A model generated the notes under the pieces. The model did not search any database. It was not told where the DNA came from and saw nothing but the letters and a program-made list of their open reading frames with translations. This document shows positions 9,115-16,881 of a stretch of DNA of 64,000 bases, in pieces. Origin of the DNA: Bradyrhizobium sp. PSBB068. Its GTDB lineage: Bacteria; Pseudomonadota; Alphaproteobacteria; Rhizobiales; Xanthobacteraceae. The stretch covers positions 3,658,001 through 3,722,000 of the forward strand of contig CP069300.1 in the NCBI GenBank assembly GCA_016839165.1. The letters are read 5' to 3'. Positions within the stretch are counted from its first letter, which is position 1, and each line of letters starts with the position of its first letter. The position numbers were made by a program, and so were the translations under genes.

Positions 9115-9942
9115 CGTCAGCTTCGGAAACGGAAGGAACGCCCGGGTCCGCGCCTGCACGTCGCGGAACTGCTGCCCGCGCGAACGCAGCATGTGCTGTT
9201 CGAGCGGCGGCACGCCGGACACGTGGACCAAGACCCAGTACATGCAGGCCGGCGCCAGCAGCGTGATCCAGCCCGCCGGATATGAGGGGTCGATCGCGAT
9301 CAACGGATAGGCCAGCCAGCACAGCCATTCAAAGAAATAGTTCGGATGGCGCGACCACTTCCAGAGCCCCGCCTCACAGACCCGCTGCCGGTTGGCGGGA
9401 TCCGAGCGGAATCTGCGCAGCTGCGCGTCGGATAACGCCTCCCCGATCAGGCCGGCCAGCAGCAGCAGCGCACCGATGAAATCCGCAAACCCGAGTTCGG
9501 GGCGCGGATTATGTGCAGCGAGCGCGACCGAGACCGCCAGGAGCAAACCAACTGCCGCCTGCGCCTGCAGCTGCAGGAACATCCGCCTGCCGGCAGTGGC
9601 GCCCCATTGATCGATCAGGTCGCGATAGCGCGGATCATCGCCTGCCTTACAGGTTCGCAGCAGCAGATGACCGCCGAGCCGGAGCGACCAGATGGCGACC
9701 AGGATCGCGACCACGATCTGCCGCGCGCTGGCCGTCTCGCCCGGCGGGACCGAGACAACGCTGGCCAGGCAAGCGACCAGGCCGGTCCCGAATGTCCAGC
9801 AGACATCGATCCATCCCGTGGCCCCGGTCCGGCGCTGAATGAACCAGGCTATCGCCATAACCGCAGACATCGCGAGTGCCATGACGACGAATTGGAAGAT
9901 CAGCGGGAGCAGGCTCATGGAGCTATCTTCCGGCGCAGCCAT
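9103..9942 (-). CDS. DUF1295 family membrane protein (steroid-reductase-like fold)
   Basis: About 279 residues with six or so membrane helices. The C-terminal part holds the NAD(P)H-reductase-like signature of the family, GLWKWSRHPNYFFEWLCWLAYP, related to isoprenylcysteine methyltransferase and sterol reductase membrane enzymes. Its substrate is unknown. The start chosen is the ATG at 9942, which overlaps the anti-sigma stop (TGATG); a second ATG eight codons on (9918) is possible. An upstream extension in the same frame would lie wholly inside the anti-sigma gene and is not favoured. It is the third gene of the rpoE-chrR transcript, which points to lipid or hydrophobic-substrate reduction during stress. 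Confidence 0.88.
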   Translation of the reverse strand: MAAPEDSSMSLLPLIFQFVVMALAMSAVMAIAWFIQRRTGATGWIDVCWTFGTGLVACLASVVSVPPGETASARQIVVAILVAIWSLRLGGHLLLRTCKAGDDPRYRDLIDQWGATAGRRMFLQLQAQAAVGLLLAVSVALAAHNPRPELGFADFIGALLLLAGLIGEALSDAQLRRFRSDPANRQRVCEAGLWKWSRHPNYFFEWLCWLAYPLIAIDPSYPAGWITLLAPACMYWVLVHVSGVPPLEQHMLRSRGQQFRDVQARTRAFLPFPKLTSGD

Positions 9943-10592
9943 CACATGCGGATCAACGGCTGCAATAAGCGGCCGATCACTCCGTTGAGCCGCAAATCGC
10001 CCTGCATTGCGACCAGGCAAATACAGTCTTCCATGGAGTCGATCCTGATGTCGTGATCGACCGCCCCGTCCCCCAAATCGAAATCTCCGGGTCCGAACTG
10101 GCCGCCGGCGTGAACGAAGCTTCCCGACAGCACGCAGGTCATCTCAAAGCCGGTGTGCGTGTGCTCGATCATTCTCGTTCCCGGGCTGGACTTCAGCAGA
10201 AAGACGCGCGTCGCGCTCGGCTCGGGTAACCGGATCGGTCGCAAATGCACCTTTGGCGCAATCCATCGCCACGAGCTGTCGGGATAGCTGCCCAGAAAGT
10301 CCGGCAAGCCCGGCACGTCGCGGAATGCCCGCCCCTGGCGCTGCACGGGGGCGGGAATCTCCGATGCCTCGTCCAATCTGCGCTGCAAGGCCTCAAACGA
10401 TCCGTCAGACATCGCGGATGGAGGCAGCGCAGCCAGCACCGCGCCGCCGACATGCTCCATCGCCTGCACCGCTCCGCGGCACTTGGCGCAGCCGACCAAA
10501 TGGGTAGCAATCGCAACGTGCTGGCCAAGATCGAGCGTACCGGCTGCGAACGCGCCCAACAGCTCGTCCGGGGGGTGATGATGGACGGTCAT
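9942..10592 (-). CDS. chrR: ChrR family zinc anti-sigma factor
   Basis: Cytoplasmic anti-sigma factor of 216 residues that should hold the adjacent ECF sigma factor inactive. The N-terminal ZAS domain has His6, His31, Cys35 and Cys38 (HLVGCAKC), the same positions known as zinc ligands in Rhodobacter sphaeroides ChrR. The C-terminal cupin has the metal-binding pattern H144-x-H146-x3-E150 (EHTHTGFE) and a further His near 180, matching the cupin ligands of ChrR with a three-residue shift. In R. sphaeroides the cupin domain is needed for the response to singlet oxygen; sensing the same signal here is inference. Its ATG overlaps the sigma stop by 4 bp. Confidence 0.95.
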   Translation of the reverse strand: MTVHHHPPDELLGAFAAGTLDLGQHVAIATHLVGCAKCRGAVQAMEHVGGAVLAALPPSAMSDGSFEALQRRLDEASEIPAPVQRQGRAFRDVPGLPDFLGSYPDSSWRWIAPKVHLRPIRLPEPSATRVFLLKSSPGTRMIEHTHTGFEMTCVLSGSFVHAGGQFGPGDFDLGDGAVDHDIRIDSMEDCICLVAMQGDLRLNGVIGRLLQPLIRM

Positions 10593-11176
10593 GAGAAGTC
10601 ATCCAGCAAGTTGCGCAGCCGTGCCATCGCGAGCCGCAGGCGCGATTTGACGGTGCCGAGCGGAATATCCAGCACCCTTGCGATCTCCGCATGGGCTGCT
10701 TCGTGAAAGAACGATAGCTCGATCACCCGCATCTGCTCGTCGGGCAGCGCCGACAGCGCGTTACGGACCCGCGCTTCGATTTGAGATGCCGCCACCCCAG
10801 CGTCAGGCGACGGCCCCTCATCGCGCTGAAACTCGAGCTCCGTCTCGGACGTATCGTTGGTTGGAGTTCGCCTCTGACGACGGAGCGCGTCGATGCGCAG
10901 GTTGCGCGCGATCGTGAATATCCAGGCTGCGGCACCACCGCTTTTGGGATCGAACAGACTGGCCTTCGACCACACCAGGAACAGGGCCTCCTGCGCCAGT
11001 TCGTCGGCAAGCTGCTCGCTCGCGCCCGAGCGCTGCATGAGCGTCTTTATGCGCGGCGCAAAATGCCGAAACAGCGCAGCGAAGGCCTCGCGATCCCTTC
11101 GAATCGCAACGGCTTCGATCAGCCGGGCCCAACGGGCCGCATCCGACGTCTCATTGTCGGGAGTTTCACTCAGCAT
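10589..11176 (-). CDS. rpoE: ECF RNA polymerase sigma factor (RpoE/ChrR-associated group)
   Basis: ECF sigma factor of 195 residues starting MLSETPDNETSDAARW. Region 2 is visible as AALFRHFAPRIKTLMQRSG through QEALFLVWSKASLFDP and AAAWIFTIARNLRIDALRR. Region 4 is LPDEQMRVIELSFFHEAAHAEIA followed by the helix-turn-helix LDIPLGTVKSRLRLAMARLR. The frame is open further upstream, but that would run through the divergent promoter, so the ATG at 11176 is preferred. It is co-transcribed with chrR and DUF1295. A TGATCC/CGTTCC promoter 115 bp upstream suggests positive autoregulation. Confidence 0.94.
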   Translation of the reverse strand: MLSETPDNETSDAARWARLIEAVAIRRDREAFAALFRHFAPRIKTLMQRSGASEQLADELAQEALFLVWSKASLFDPKSGGAAAWIFTIARNLRIDALRRQRRTPTNDTSETELEFQRDEGPSPDAGVAASQIEARVRNALSALPDEQMRVIELSFFHEAAHAEIARVLDIPLGTVKSRLRLAMARLRNLLDDFS

Positions 11177-11290
11177 GCCGCGCGGGCACTCCCTGTCGTT
11201 ACGGGCTACGCGACCGCAATACCGGATCGCACCCGGCCTGACCAGACCGGCAACCCCGGAGGTATGTCGTAGGGCGGTTTGCATGCAACA

Positions 11291-11318
11291 GGAACGCCGT
11301 CGGTCCGCGGTTGGATCA
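11291..11318 (-). promoter_or_regulatory. Predicted ECF promoter for rpoE-chrR-DUF1295 (autoregulatory)
   Basis: Read leftward: TGATCC at 11318-11313, 16-base spacer, CGTTCC at 11296-11291. It forms one half of a mirror pair with the rightward promoter at 11326-11353; ten bases (TGATCCAACC) and the CGTTCCT core are identical in the two arms. The predicted leader to the rpoE ATG is about 110 bases. Confidence 0.82.
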
Positions 11319-11335
11319 CTGCCGGTGATCCAACC
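11309..11335. repeat. 11-bp perfect inverted repeat carrying two back-to-back -35 boxes
   Basis: Arms 11309-11319 and 11325-11335 are perfect reverse complements (GGTTGGATCAC / GTGATCCAACC) around a 5-base centre (TGCCG). Each arm contains one TGATCC -35 box, so the repeat explains the symmetry of the two promoters. It may instead, or also, be an operator. No other protein-binding site was recognised. Confidence 0.85.
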
Positions 11336-11353
11336 CTCAAGATCAGTCGTTCC
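11326..11353 (+). promoter_or_regulatory. Predicted ECF promoter for FAD oxidoreductase-DUF1365-Cfa operon
   Basis: TGATCC at 11326-11331, 16-base spacer, CGTTCC at 11348-11353, about 61 bp before the TTG start at 11415. Box sequence and spacing equal those of the leftward promoter and of the site before the DUF2177 gene. The two -35 boxes are only 7 bp apart, so simultaneous occupation by two polymerases looks sterically difficult. Confidence 0.82.
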
Positions 11354-11414
11354 TATCGATGACGCCAGCCGGCGCAAGGGGCCGGCGCGCTCGCGGATCG
11401 AAGAGGGATCATCG

Positions 11415-12767
11415 TTGAGGACCGACGGCAAATTGAACGTCGCCATAGTCGGAACCGGCATTTCCGGCCTCTCGGCAGCCTGGCTGCTGAGCCAGCGGCA
11501 CGATGTGACCGTCTACGAGAAATCCGATCGGATCGGCGGGCATTCCAACACCGTGACGGCGTCCCTTGGCGGCCAACGCGTCGCCGTGGATACCGGCTTC
11601 ATCGTGTTCAACCGGAAAACCTACCCTAACCTTACCGCGCTGTTCCGGCATCTCGGCGTTCCCACACAAGCTTCGGAAATGTCGCTCTCGGTTTCTCTTG
11701 ACCAGGGCGATCTCGAATATTCCGGGACCGGCCTCTCGGGCCTGCTTGCTCAGCCCGGCAATTTGCTGCGTCCGCGCTTTTGGTCGATGCTGCGCGACCT
11801 TGTCCGGTTCTACGATCGCGCGACACGCGACGCGACGTTGCTGGGTGACGAGACGATCAGCCTCGGCGACTATCTGGCGCAAGGCGGTTTTGGTTCCGCG
11901 TTCCGCGACGACCACCTGCTGCCGATGGCAAGCGCCATCTGGTCGGCGCCCCCGGAGGAAATTCTCGCCTTCCCCGCGGCGACCTTCATTCGATTCCACC
12001 ACAATCACGGGCTGCTCCAGCTGACCAGTCGTCCGCCATGGGAAACCGTGACCGGCGGTAGCCGTGTCTACGTACAGCGACTGGTCGAGCCATTCGCGGA
12101 CCGGATCAAGCTCGACTGCGGCGTGACCAGGATACGACGGTCGGCACGCGGTGTGACAGTGACCGACATTCACGGCGAAACACGGCCATACGATCATGTG
12201 GTGCTGGCAACGCATGCGGATCAGGCGCTGTCGACGATCGACGAGCCCACGCCAGATCAATCCGGATTGCTCGGTGCGTTCCGCTACAGCCGCAACCTTG
12301 CCGTCCTCCATTCCGATCAAACGTTCATGCCGCGGCGGCGTCTCGCATGGTCGAGCTGGAATTATGTCGGATCCCGCGGCGAGTGCAGCGGGCCGGTCGG
12401 TGTCACCTATTGGATGAACCGGCTGCAGGGCATCCCCGGGCATTTGCCGCTGTTCGTCACGCTCAATCCTGCCCGTCCACCGCGCGCGGACACGCTGCAT
12501 CAGACGGAGGTCTACGAGCACCCGATCTTCGATGCAGCCGCGATTGCCGCGCAGCGCCGGCTATGGTCGTTGCAAGGCGACGGAGGCATCTGGTTCTGCG
12601 GCGCGCATTTCGGCGCCGGCTTCCACGAAGACGGGCTGCAATCCGGGCTTGCGGTCGCCGAGCAACTCGGCAACGTACGCAGGCCGTGGAACGTGCCGAA
12701 CGAATCCGGACGCATTGTGCTCGCCGCCAACACCAGATCCTTGCCTGAACCGGAGCTGCAGCCATGA
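11415..12767 (+). CDS. FAD-dependent oxidoreductase (predicted NAD/FAD-binding, COG2907 type)
   Basis: About 450 residues. The N-terminal dinucleotide-binding motif is GTGISGLSAAWLLSQRHDV, followed by YEKSDRIGGHSNTV, typical of the amine-oxidase/phytoene-desaturase-like flavoprotein fold. The C-terminal FAD contact region is WFCGAHFGAGFHEDGLQSG. The start is taken as TTG at 11415 because AAGAGGGA lies six bases upstream at 11401-11408 and the Rossmann strand follows at once. The frame is open far upstream, but that part covers the promoter and the sigma gene on the other strand. First gene of an operon with DUF1365 and a Cfa-like methyltransferase; oxidation or desaturation of a fatty acyl chain is plausible but inferred. 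Confidence 0.88.
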   Translation: MRTDGKLNVAIVGTGISGLSAAWLLSQRHDVTVYEKSDRIGGHSNTVTASLGGQRVAVDTGFIVFNRKTYPNLTALFRHLGVPTQASEMSLSVSLDQGDLEYSGTGLSGLLAQPGNLLRPRFWSMLRDLVRFYDRATRDATLLGDETISLGDYLAQGGFGSAFRDDHLLPMASAIWSAPPEEILAFPAATFIRFHHNHGLLQLTSRPPWETVTGGSRVYVQRLVEPFADRIKLDCGVTRIRRSARGVTVTDIHGETRPYDHVVLATHADQALSTIDEPTPDQSGLLGAFRYSRNLAVLHSDQTFMPRRRLAWSSWNYVGSRGECSGPVGVTYWMNRLQGIPGHLPLFVTLNPARPPRADTLHQTEVYEHPIFDAAAIAAQRRLWSLQGDGGIWFCGAHFGAGFHEDGLQSGLAVAEQLGNVRRPWNVPNESGRIVLAANTRSLPEPELQP

Positions 12768-13567
12768 CGCTGCGCTCCTGTCTCTATCGCGGTGGCGTGA
12801 TGCATCGGCGGCTGCGGCCGACGACGCATCGCTTTCGTTACCGTGTGTTCTGGCTGCTGCTCGATCTCGACGAGATGCCAACGCTCAGCTCTCGGTTGCG
12901 GCTTCTCTCGCACAACCGGTTCAACCTGTTCGCACTGTACGACCGCGATCACGGCGACGCCGGAGCAACGCCACTGCGCGCTCAGATCGAGCGGCATCTC
13001 GAACAAGCGGGTATCGATCTGGCCGGCGGGCGGATTCAGTTGTTCTGCATGCCGCGGACACTCGGCTACAGTTTTAATCCCCTCAGCCTCTATTTCTGCT
13101 ACCGAAACTCGGGCCAGCTCGCGGCGATCGTTTATCAGGTTCACAACACGTTCGGCGCACGCCACGCTTATGTGGCGGCGGCCGACGCTGGCGACACAGG
13201 CATCCGGCACGACTGCAACAAGACCTTCTACGTGTCGCCGTTCATGGCCATGAACCAAACCTATCATTTCCGCTTGAACCTGCCGGCCGAGCATTTTGCG
13301 CTCGCCATCGCCGCGAGCGAAGGCGGCGAAACGATGCTTAGCGCATGCCTGGTTGCGTCACGCCAGTCACTGAGCGATCGGACATTGTTGCGCAATTTCC
13401 TTGGGATTCCGCTTGTGACCGTCAAAGTCATGCTCGCGATCCATTGGGAGGCGGCGAGGCTTTGGCTGAAGGGCTTGCGCTTTCGTGACCGCCCGAATCC
13501 ACCCGCTGACGACATGACGCTCGCGGCCAGATCACCCAAGCGAGGGACGAATTTGCATGCACACTGA
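12764..13567 (+). CDS. DUF1365 family protein
   Basis: A 267-residue protein of the DUF1365 family, biochemical role unknown. Recognisable family text includes RGGVMHRRLRPTTHRFRYRVF at the N-terminus, GYSFNPLSLYFCY near residue 105 and CNKTFYVSPFMAMNQTYHFR near residue 155. The ATG overlaps the stop of the FAD oxidoreductase (ATGA), so the two are translationally coupled. The invariant trio FAD oxidoreductase, DUF1365 and Cfa-like methyltransferase occurs in many proteobacteria, which supports a shared lipid substrate. No signal peptide or sure membrane helix is seen apart from a hydrophobic stretch near residue 215. Confidence 0.88.
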   Translation: MTLRSCLYRGGVMHRRLRPTTHRFRYRVFWLLLDLDEMPTLSSRLRLLSHNRFNLFALYDRDHGDAGATPLRAQIERHLEQAGIDLAGGRIQLFCMPRTLGYSFNPLSLYFCYRNSGQLAAIVYQVHNTFGARHAYVAAADAGDTGIRHDCNKTFYVSPFMAMNQTYHFRLNLPAEHFALAIAASEGGETMLSACLVASRQSLSDRTLLRNFLGIPLVTVKVMLAIHWEAARLWLKGLRFRDRPNPPADDMTLAARSPKRGTNLHAH

Positions 13568-14795
13568 CCATCAGCGAACCGCCTTGGGCTGGGTGCCCGT
13601 CGAATGGCCGCCGGTGCTGCGCGCGACGATCGGAGTGCTGCTGCGGCGGATGTTTCGCCGGCTCGACTGCGGAGAGATTCTGGTGCAGTTGCCCGGCGGA
13701 CGGGGTGTTGCGATCTCCGGCTCGCGCGGCGGAGAACAGGTGCATATCAGGATTCACAGTTGGAAATGCCTGCTGCGGCTGTTGACCGGCGGCGATCTGG
13801 GCTTTGCTGAAGGCTACCTTGCCGGCGAGTGGTCGACGCCGAACATCCACGCGTTCCTGAGTGCCGCCGCACCGCGTTCGACCCACGCGGCCTCGTTCGA
13901 GCGGTTGAGACCTCCGCAGCCTCTCAACTGGCTTCGCCATGCCCTGCTCAATCGCAATACCAGGCGCGGTAGCCGGCGCAACATTCGCGCCCATTACGAC
14001 CTCGGCAATGATTTCTACCGGCTCTGGCTCGATCCGAGCATGACCTATTCGTCCGGGATCTACAGCTCGCCCTACCAGACCCTCGCGCAAGCTCAGCAGG
14101 TCAAGCTCGATCGGGTCACCGAGCTGCTCGAACTCGACGGCGGCGAGAGAATCCTCGAGATCGGTTGCGGCTGGGGCGCGCTGGCACGACACCTGATCGA
14201 ACGACACCGCTGTCACGTCACCGGACTGACGCTGTCGACCGAGCAGCTTGGCTACGCGCGTGAGAAGCTGTCCGCGCAAGGCCTTGCCGACAAATCAGAC
14301 CTGCGGCTCGAGGACTATCGGGACACCGCCGGCCGCTACGACCGGGTCGTCTCGATCGAGATGCTGGAAGCGGTCGGAGAAACCTACTGGCCACTGTTTT
14401 TCGACAAGCTGCGGCAGCGGCTCAGTGTCGGTGGCGTCGCGGTGCTCCAGGTGATCACGATCGATGAGCGTCGCTTTGAAAGCTATCGCAGGCGGCCGGA
14501 GTTCATCCAGCGCTATATCTTTCCTGGCGGAATGCTGCCCACCATCGACATCGTCAAGCAGCTGGTGAGCAGTTCCGGATTGCGGCTGGTTTCAACCGAA
14601 TTTTTCGCCGACAGCTACGCACGCACGCTGGCCGACTGGCACGACCGTTTCCTCGACGCCTGGGCTTCAATCGAATCCCTCGGCTTCGATGTCAGGTTCA
14701 AGCGGATGTGGGAGTACTATCTGGCCTATTGCAGACTGGGCTTCGAAATTGGCGCCCTCAATGTGGGGCTGTACAAGATCGAGCGTTCATCTTGA
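13557..14795 (+). CDS. Cyclopropane-fatty-acid-phospholipid synthase family methyltransferase
   Basis: SAM-dependent methyltransferase of 412 residues acting on unsaturated acyl chains of membrane phospholipids. The SAM motif I is LEIGCGWGALARHLIERH near residue 198. Upstream is the family's NIRAHYDLGNDFYRLWLDPSMTYSSGIY, and the C-terminus ends in the conserved CRLGFEIGALNVGLYKIE. The start overlaps the DUF1365 gene by 11 bp. In Rhodobacter sphaeroides a Cfa-like gene is controlled by RpoE-ChrR, and Cfa-like methyltransferases can make methylated or furan precursors rather than cyclopropanes. Which product forms here cannot be decided from sequence. Confidence 0.92.
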   Translation: MHTDHQRTALGWVPVEWPPVLRATIGVLLRRMFRRLDCGEILVQLPGGRGVAISGSRGGEQVHIRIHSWKCLLRLLTGGDLGFAEGYLAGEWSTPNIHAFLSAAAPRSTHAASFERLRPPQPLNWLRHALLNRNTRRGSRRNIRAHYDLGNDFYRLWLDPSMTYSSGIYSSPYQTLAQAQQVKLDRVTELLELDGGERILEIGCGWGALARHLIERHRCHVTGLTLSTEQLGYAREKLSAQGLADKSDLRLEDYRDTAGRYDRVVSIEMLEAVGETYWPLFFDKLRQRLSVGGVAVLQVITIDERRFESYRRRPEFIQRYIFPGGMLPTIDIVKQLVSSSGLRLVSTEFFADSYARTLADWHDRFLDAWASIESLGFDVRFKRMWEYYLAYCRLGFEIGALNVGLYKIERSS

Positions 14796-15028
14796 ATTGA
14801 GCTCATACAGCAAATCTGACGTCGCGCGCCGAATTGCAGCAAGATTTGGCCGGGCCGCCGGGCATTCGCGAAACGAGCGTTCCCGGCGGCGCTTGATCGG
14901 TCCCGACAACAGGTTAACGCAGATCGCCACACGACGTTCGCCGCACTGCAAAAGCCTTCCCCTTTTGCCGTCGGCACACTAGTTTCCGGCCAGAGCAAAA
15001 CACTGACCGGCAAAAGATTACCCCCGAC

Positions 15029-16063
15029 ATGACATTCAACAAAGACGTCATCGAAGCGATCGGCAACACCCCCCTCATCAAGCTGAAACGTGCATCCGAA
15101 CTGACGGGCTGCACCATTCTCGGCAAGGCCGAATTCATGAATCCCGGCCAGTCGGTCAAGGATCGCGCCGGCAAGGGGATGATCCTGGAGGCCGAAAAGC
15201 GCGGCGATCTGAAGCCCGGCGGCCTCGTGGTCGAATCGACCGCGGGCAATACCGGCATCGGGCTTGCGGTCGTGGCGAGCGCGCGCGGCTACCGCACCCT
15301 GATCGTCATTCCGGAGACGCAGAGCCAGGAAAAGAAGGACATGCTGCGGCTGTGCGGCGCCGAGCTCGTCGAGGCGCCGCAACTGCCCTACTCCAATCCG
15401 AACAACTACCAGCATCTCGGCAGGCGTCTCGCCGATCAGCTGCGCAAGACCGAGCCGAACGGCGTGCTGTTCGCCGACCAGTGGAATAACCTCGACAATC
15501 CCAAGGCGCATTACGACTCGACCGGACCTGAGATCTGGCAGCAGACCAACGGCAAGGTTGACGGCTTCATCTGCTCGGTCGGGACCGGCGGCACGCTCGC
15601 CGGCATCAGCCGCTATTTGAAGGAAAAGAACAAGGACATCGTCACCGCGTGCGCCGATCCGCACGGCTTTGCGATGTACGAACTGTTCAAGAACGGCCAG
15701 GTCAAGTCGACCCCGGGCGACTCGATCACCGAAGGCATCGGACTGGGCCGCAAGACACCGGTTGTCGAAACCGCGAATGTCGATGATGCGTTCCTGGTCT
15801 CCGACGAGGAAGCCGTGACGATCATCTATGAGCTGCTGGAGCACGAGGGCCTGTGCCTCGGCGGCTCGACCGGCGTCAACATCGCCGGCGCGATCCAGCT
15901 TGCCAAGCAGCTCGGCCCCGGCAAGACCATCGTCACCATCCTCTGCGACTCCGGCAACCGCTATCAGTCCAAGCTGTTCAACCCGGCCTTCATGCGTTCG
16001 AAGAATCTACCGGTGCCGGAATGGCTGGAACGGCGCAGCAAGATCGAGCTGCCGTTCGTCTGA
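15029..16063 (+). CDS. cysK: Cysteine synthase (O-acetylserine sulfhydrylase family)
   Basis: PLP enzyme of 344 residues making cysteine from O-acetylserine and sulfide. PLP lysine is in PGQSVKDRAGKGM (about K43). The substrate loop is VESTAGNTGIGLAVVA and the phosphate-binding glycine loop is SVGTGGTLAGISRYL. The C-terminal ILCDSGNRYQSKLFN is also conserved. It is somewhat longer than the E. coli enzyme (323 aa). A cystathionine beta-synthase-like specificity is not excluded. It stands alone, with a 233-bp leader region in which no clear promoter was recognised, and is convergent with the aap operon. Confidence 0.92.
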   Translation: MTFNKDVIEAIGNTPLIKLKRASELTGCTILGKAEFMNPGQSVKDRAGKGMILEAEKRGDLKPGGLVVESTAGNTGIGLAVVASARGYRTLIVIPETQSQEKKDMLRLCGAELVEAPQLPYSNPNNYQHLGRRLADQLRKTEPNGVLFADQWNNLDNPKAHYDSTGPEIWQQTNGKVDGFICSVGTGGTLAGISRYLKEKNKDIVTACADPHGFAMYELFKNGQVKSTPGDSITEGIGLGRKTPVVETANVDDAFLVSDEEAVTIIYELLEHEGLCLGGSTGVNIAGAIQLAKQLGPGKTIVTILCDSGNRYQSKLFNPAFMRSKNLPVPEWLERRSKIELPFV

Positions 16064-16075
16064 GTCGCAAATAGC

Positions 16076-16119
16076 AGTGGTGAGCAGCGAATCGAGGAAT
16101 CCATTCGCTATTCGCCACT
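16076..16119. terminator. Long hairpin between convergent cysK and aapP (likely bidirectional terminator)
   Basis: Arms 16076-16092 and 16103-16119 pair at 14 of 17 positions around a 10-base loop. There is no strong T-run on either side. It may double as a dispersed repeat, since AT-richer GAATAGCGAAT-type hairpins occur between genes in related genomes. Confidence 0.6.
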
Positions 16120-16129
16120 CCCAGTTCGC

Positions 16130-16870
16130 TCATCTCAGAATCTGGCTCAGGAACAGCTTCGATCGCGCATGCTGCGGGTTGGCGAAGAATTCCTGCGGCG
16201 TGTTCGACTCGATGATCTGGCCGGCGTCCATGAACACGACACGGTTGGCGACCTCGCGGGCAAAGCCCATTTCGTGGGTCACGACCAGCATGGTCATGCC
16301 CTCCCTGGCGAGATCGACCATGGTGTCGAGCACCTCCTTGACCATTTCCGGGTCGAGCGCCGAGGTCGGCTCGTCGAACAGCATCACCTTCGGGTTCATG
16401 GTCAGCGCGCGGGCGATCGCGACGCGCTGTTGCTGACCACCCGACATCTGGCCGGGAAACTTGTTGGCCTGATGCGGGATCTTGACCCGCTCGAGGAACT
16501 TCATCGCCATCGCCTCGGCATCCTTCTTCGGGATGTTGCGCACCCAGATCGGGGCCAGCGTGCAATTGTCGAGCACGGTAAGATGCGGGAACAGGTTGAA
16601 GCTCTGGAACACCATGCCGACTTCACGCCGCACCTCGTCGACCCGGCGCAGGTTCGGGCCGAGCTCGATGCCGTCGACCACGATCTCGCCCTCCTGGAAT
16701 TCCTCCAGCGCGTTGATGCAGCGGATCAGGGTCGACTTGCCCGAGCCGGATGGGCCGCAGATCACGATGCGCTCGCCCTTGCCGACCTCAAGGTTGATGT
16801 CGCGCAACACGTGGAAGTCGCCGTACCATTTGTTCAGCGTGGAAATGTTGACGATCGGGGCTGTGGACAT
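16130..16870 (-). CDS. aapP: General L-amino acid ABC transporter, ATP-binding protein
   Basis: ATPase of 246 residues powering polar amino-acid uptake. It has Walker [14 protein letters not shown] (about residues 37-49), Q-loop [11 protein letters not shown], signature [15 protein letters not shown], Walker [14 protein letters not shown] and the H-loop VVTHEMG. The ATG at 16870 begins [17 protein letters not shown], normal for the family; the reading frame stays open upstream into the permease gene but that is a shadow. It is 11 bp downstream of aapM and the last gene of the aapJQMP order. Confidence 0.95.
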   Translation of the reverse strand: MSTAPIVNISTLNKWYGDFHVLRDINLEVGKGERIVICGPSGSGKSTLIRCINALEEFQEGEIVVDGIELGPNLRRVDEVRREVGMVFQSFNLFPHLTVLDNCTLAPIWVRNIPKKDAEAMAMKFLERVKIPHQANKFPGQMSGGQQQRVAIARALTMNPKVMLFDEPTSALDPEMVKEVLDTMVDLAREGMTMLVVTHEMGFAREVANRVVFMDAGQIIESNTPQEFFANPQHARSKLFLSQILR

Positions 16871-16881
16871 GGTGACCTTGT

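Noticed and set aside
10893-11414. Upstream extension of the FAD oxidoreductase frame
   Set aside because: It overlaps the sigma gene on the other strand and the promoter; a ribosome site just before TTG 11415 explains the true start.
11177-11461. N-terminal extension of the ECF sigma factor by 95 codons
   Set aside because: It would cover the divergent promoter and its translation has no similarity to sigma factors; the normal region 2 begins shortly after the ATG at 11176.
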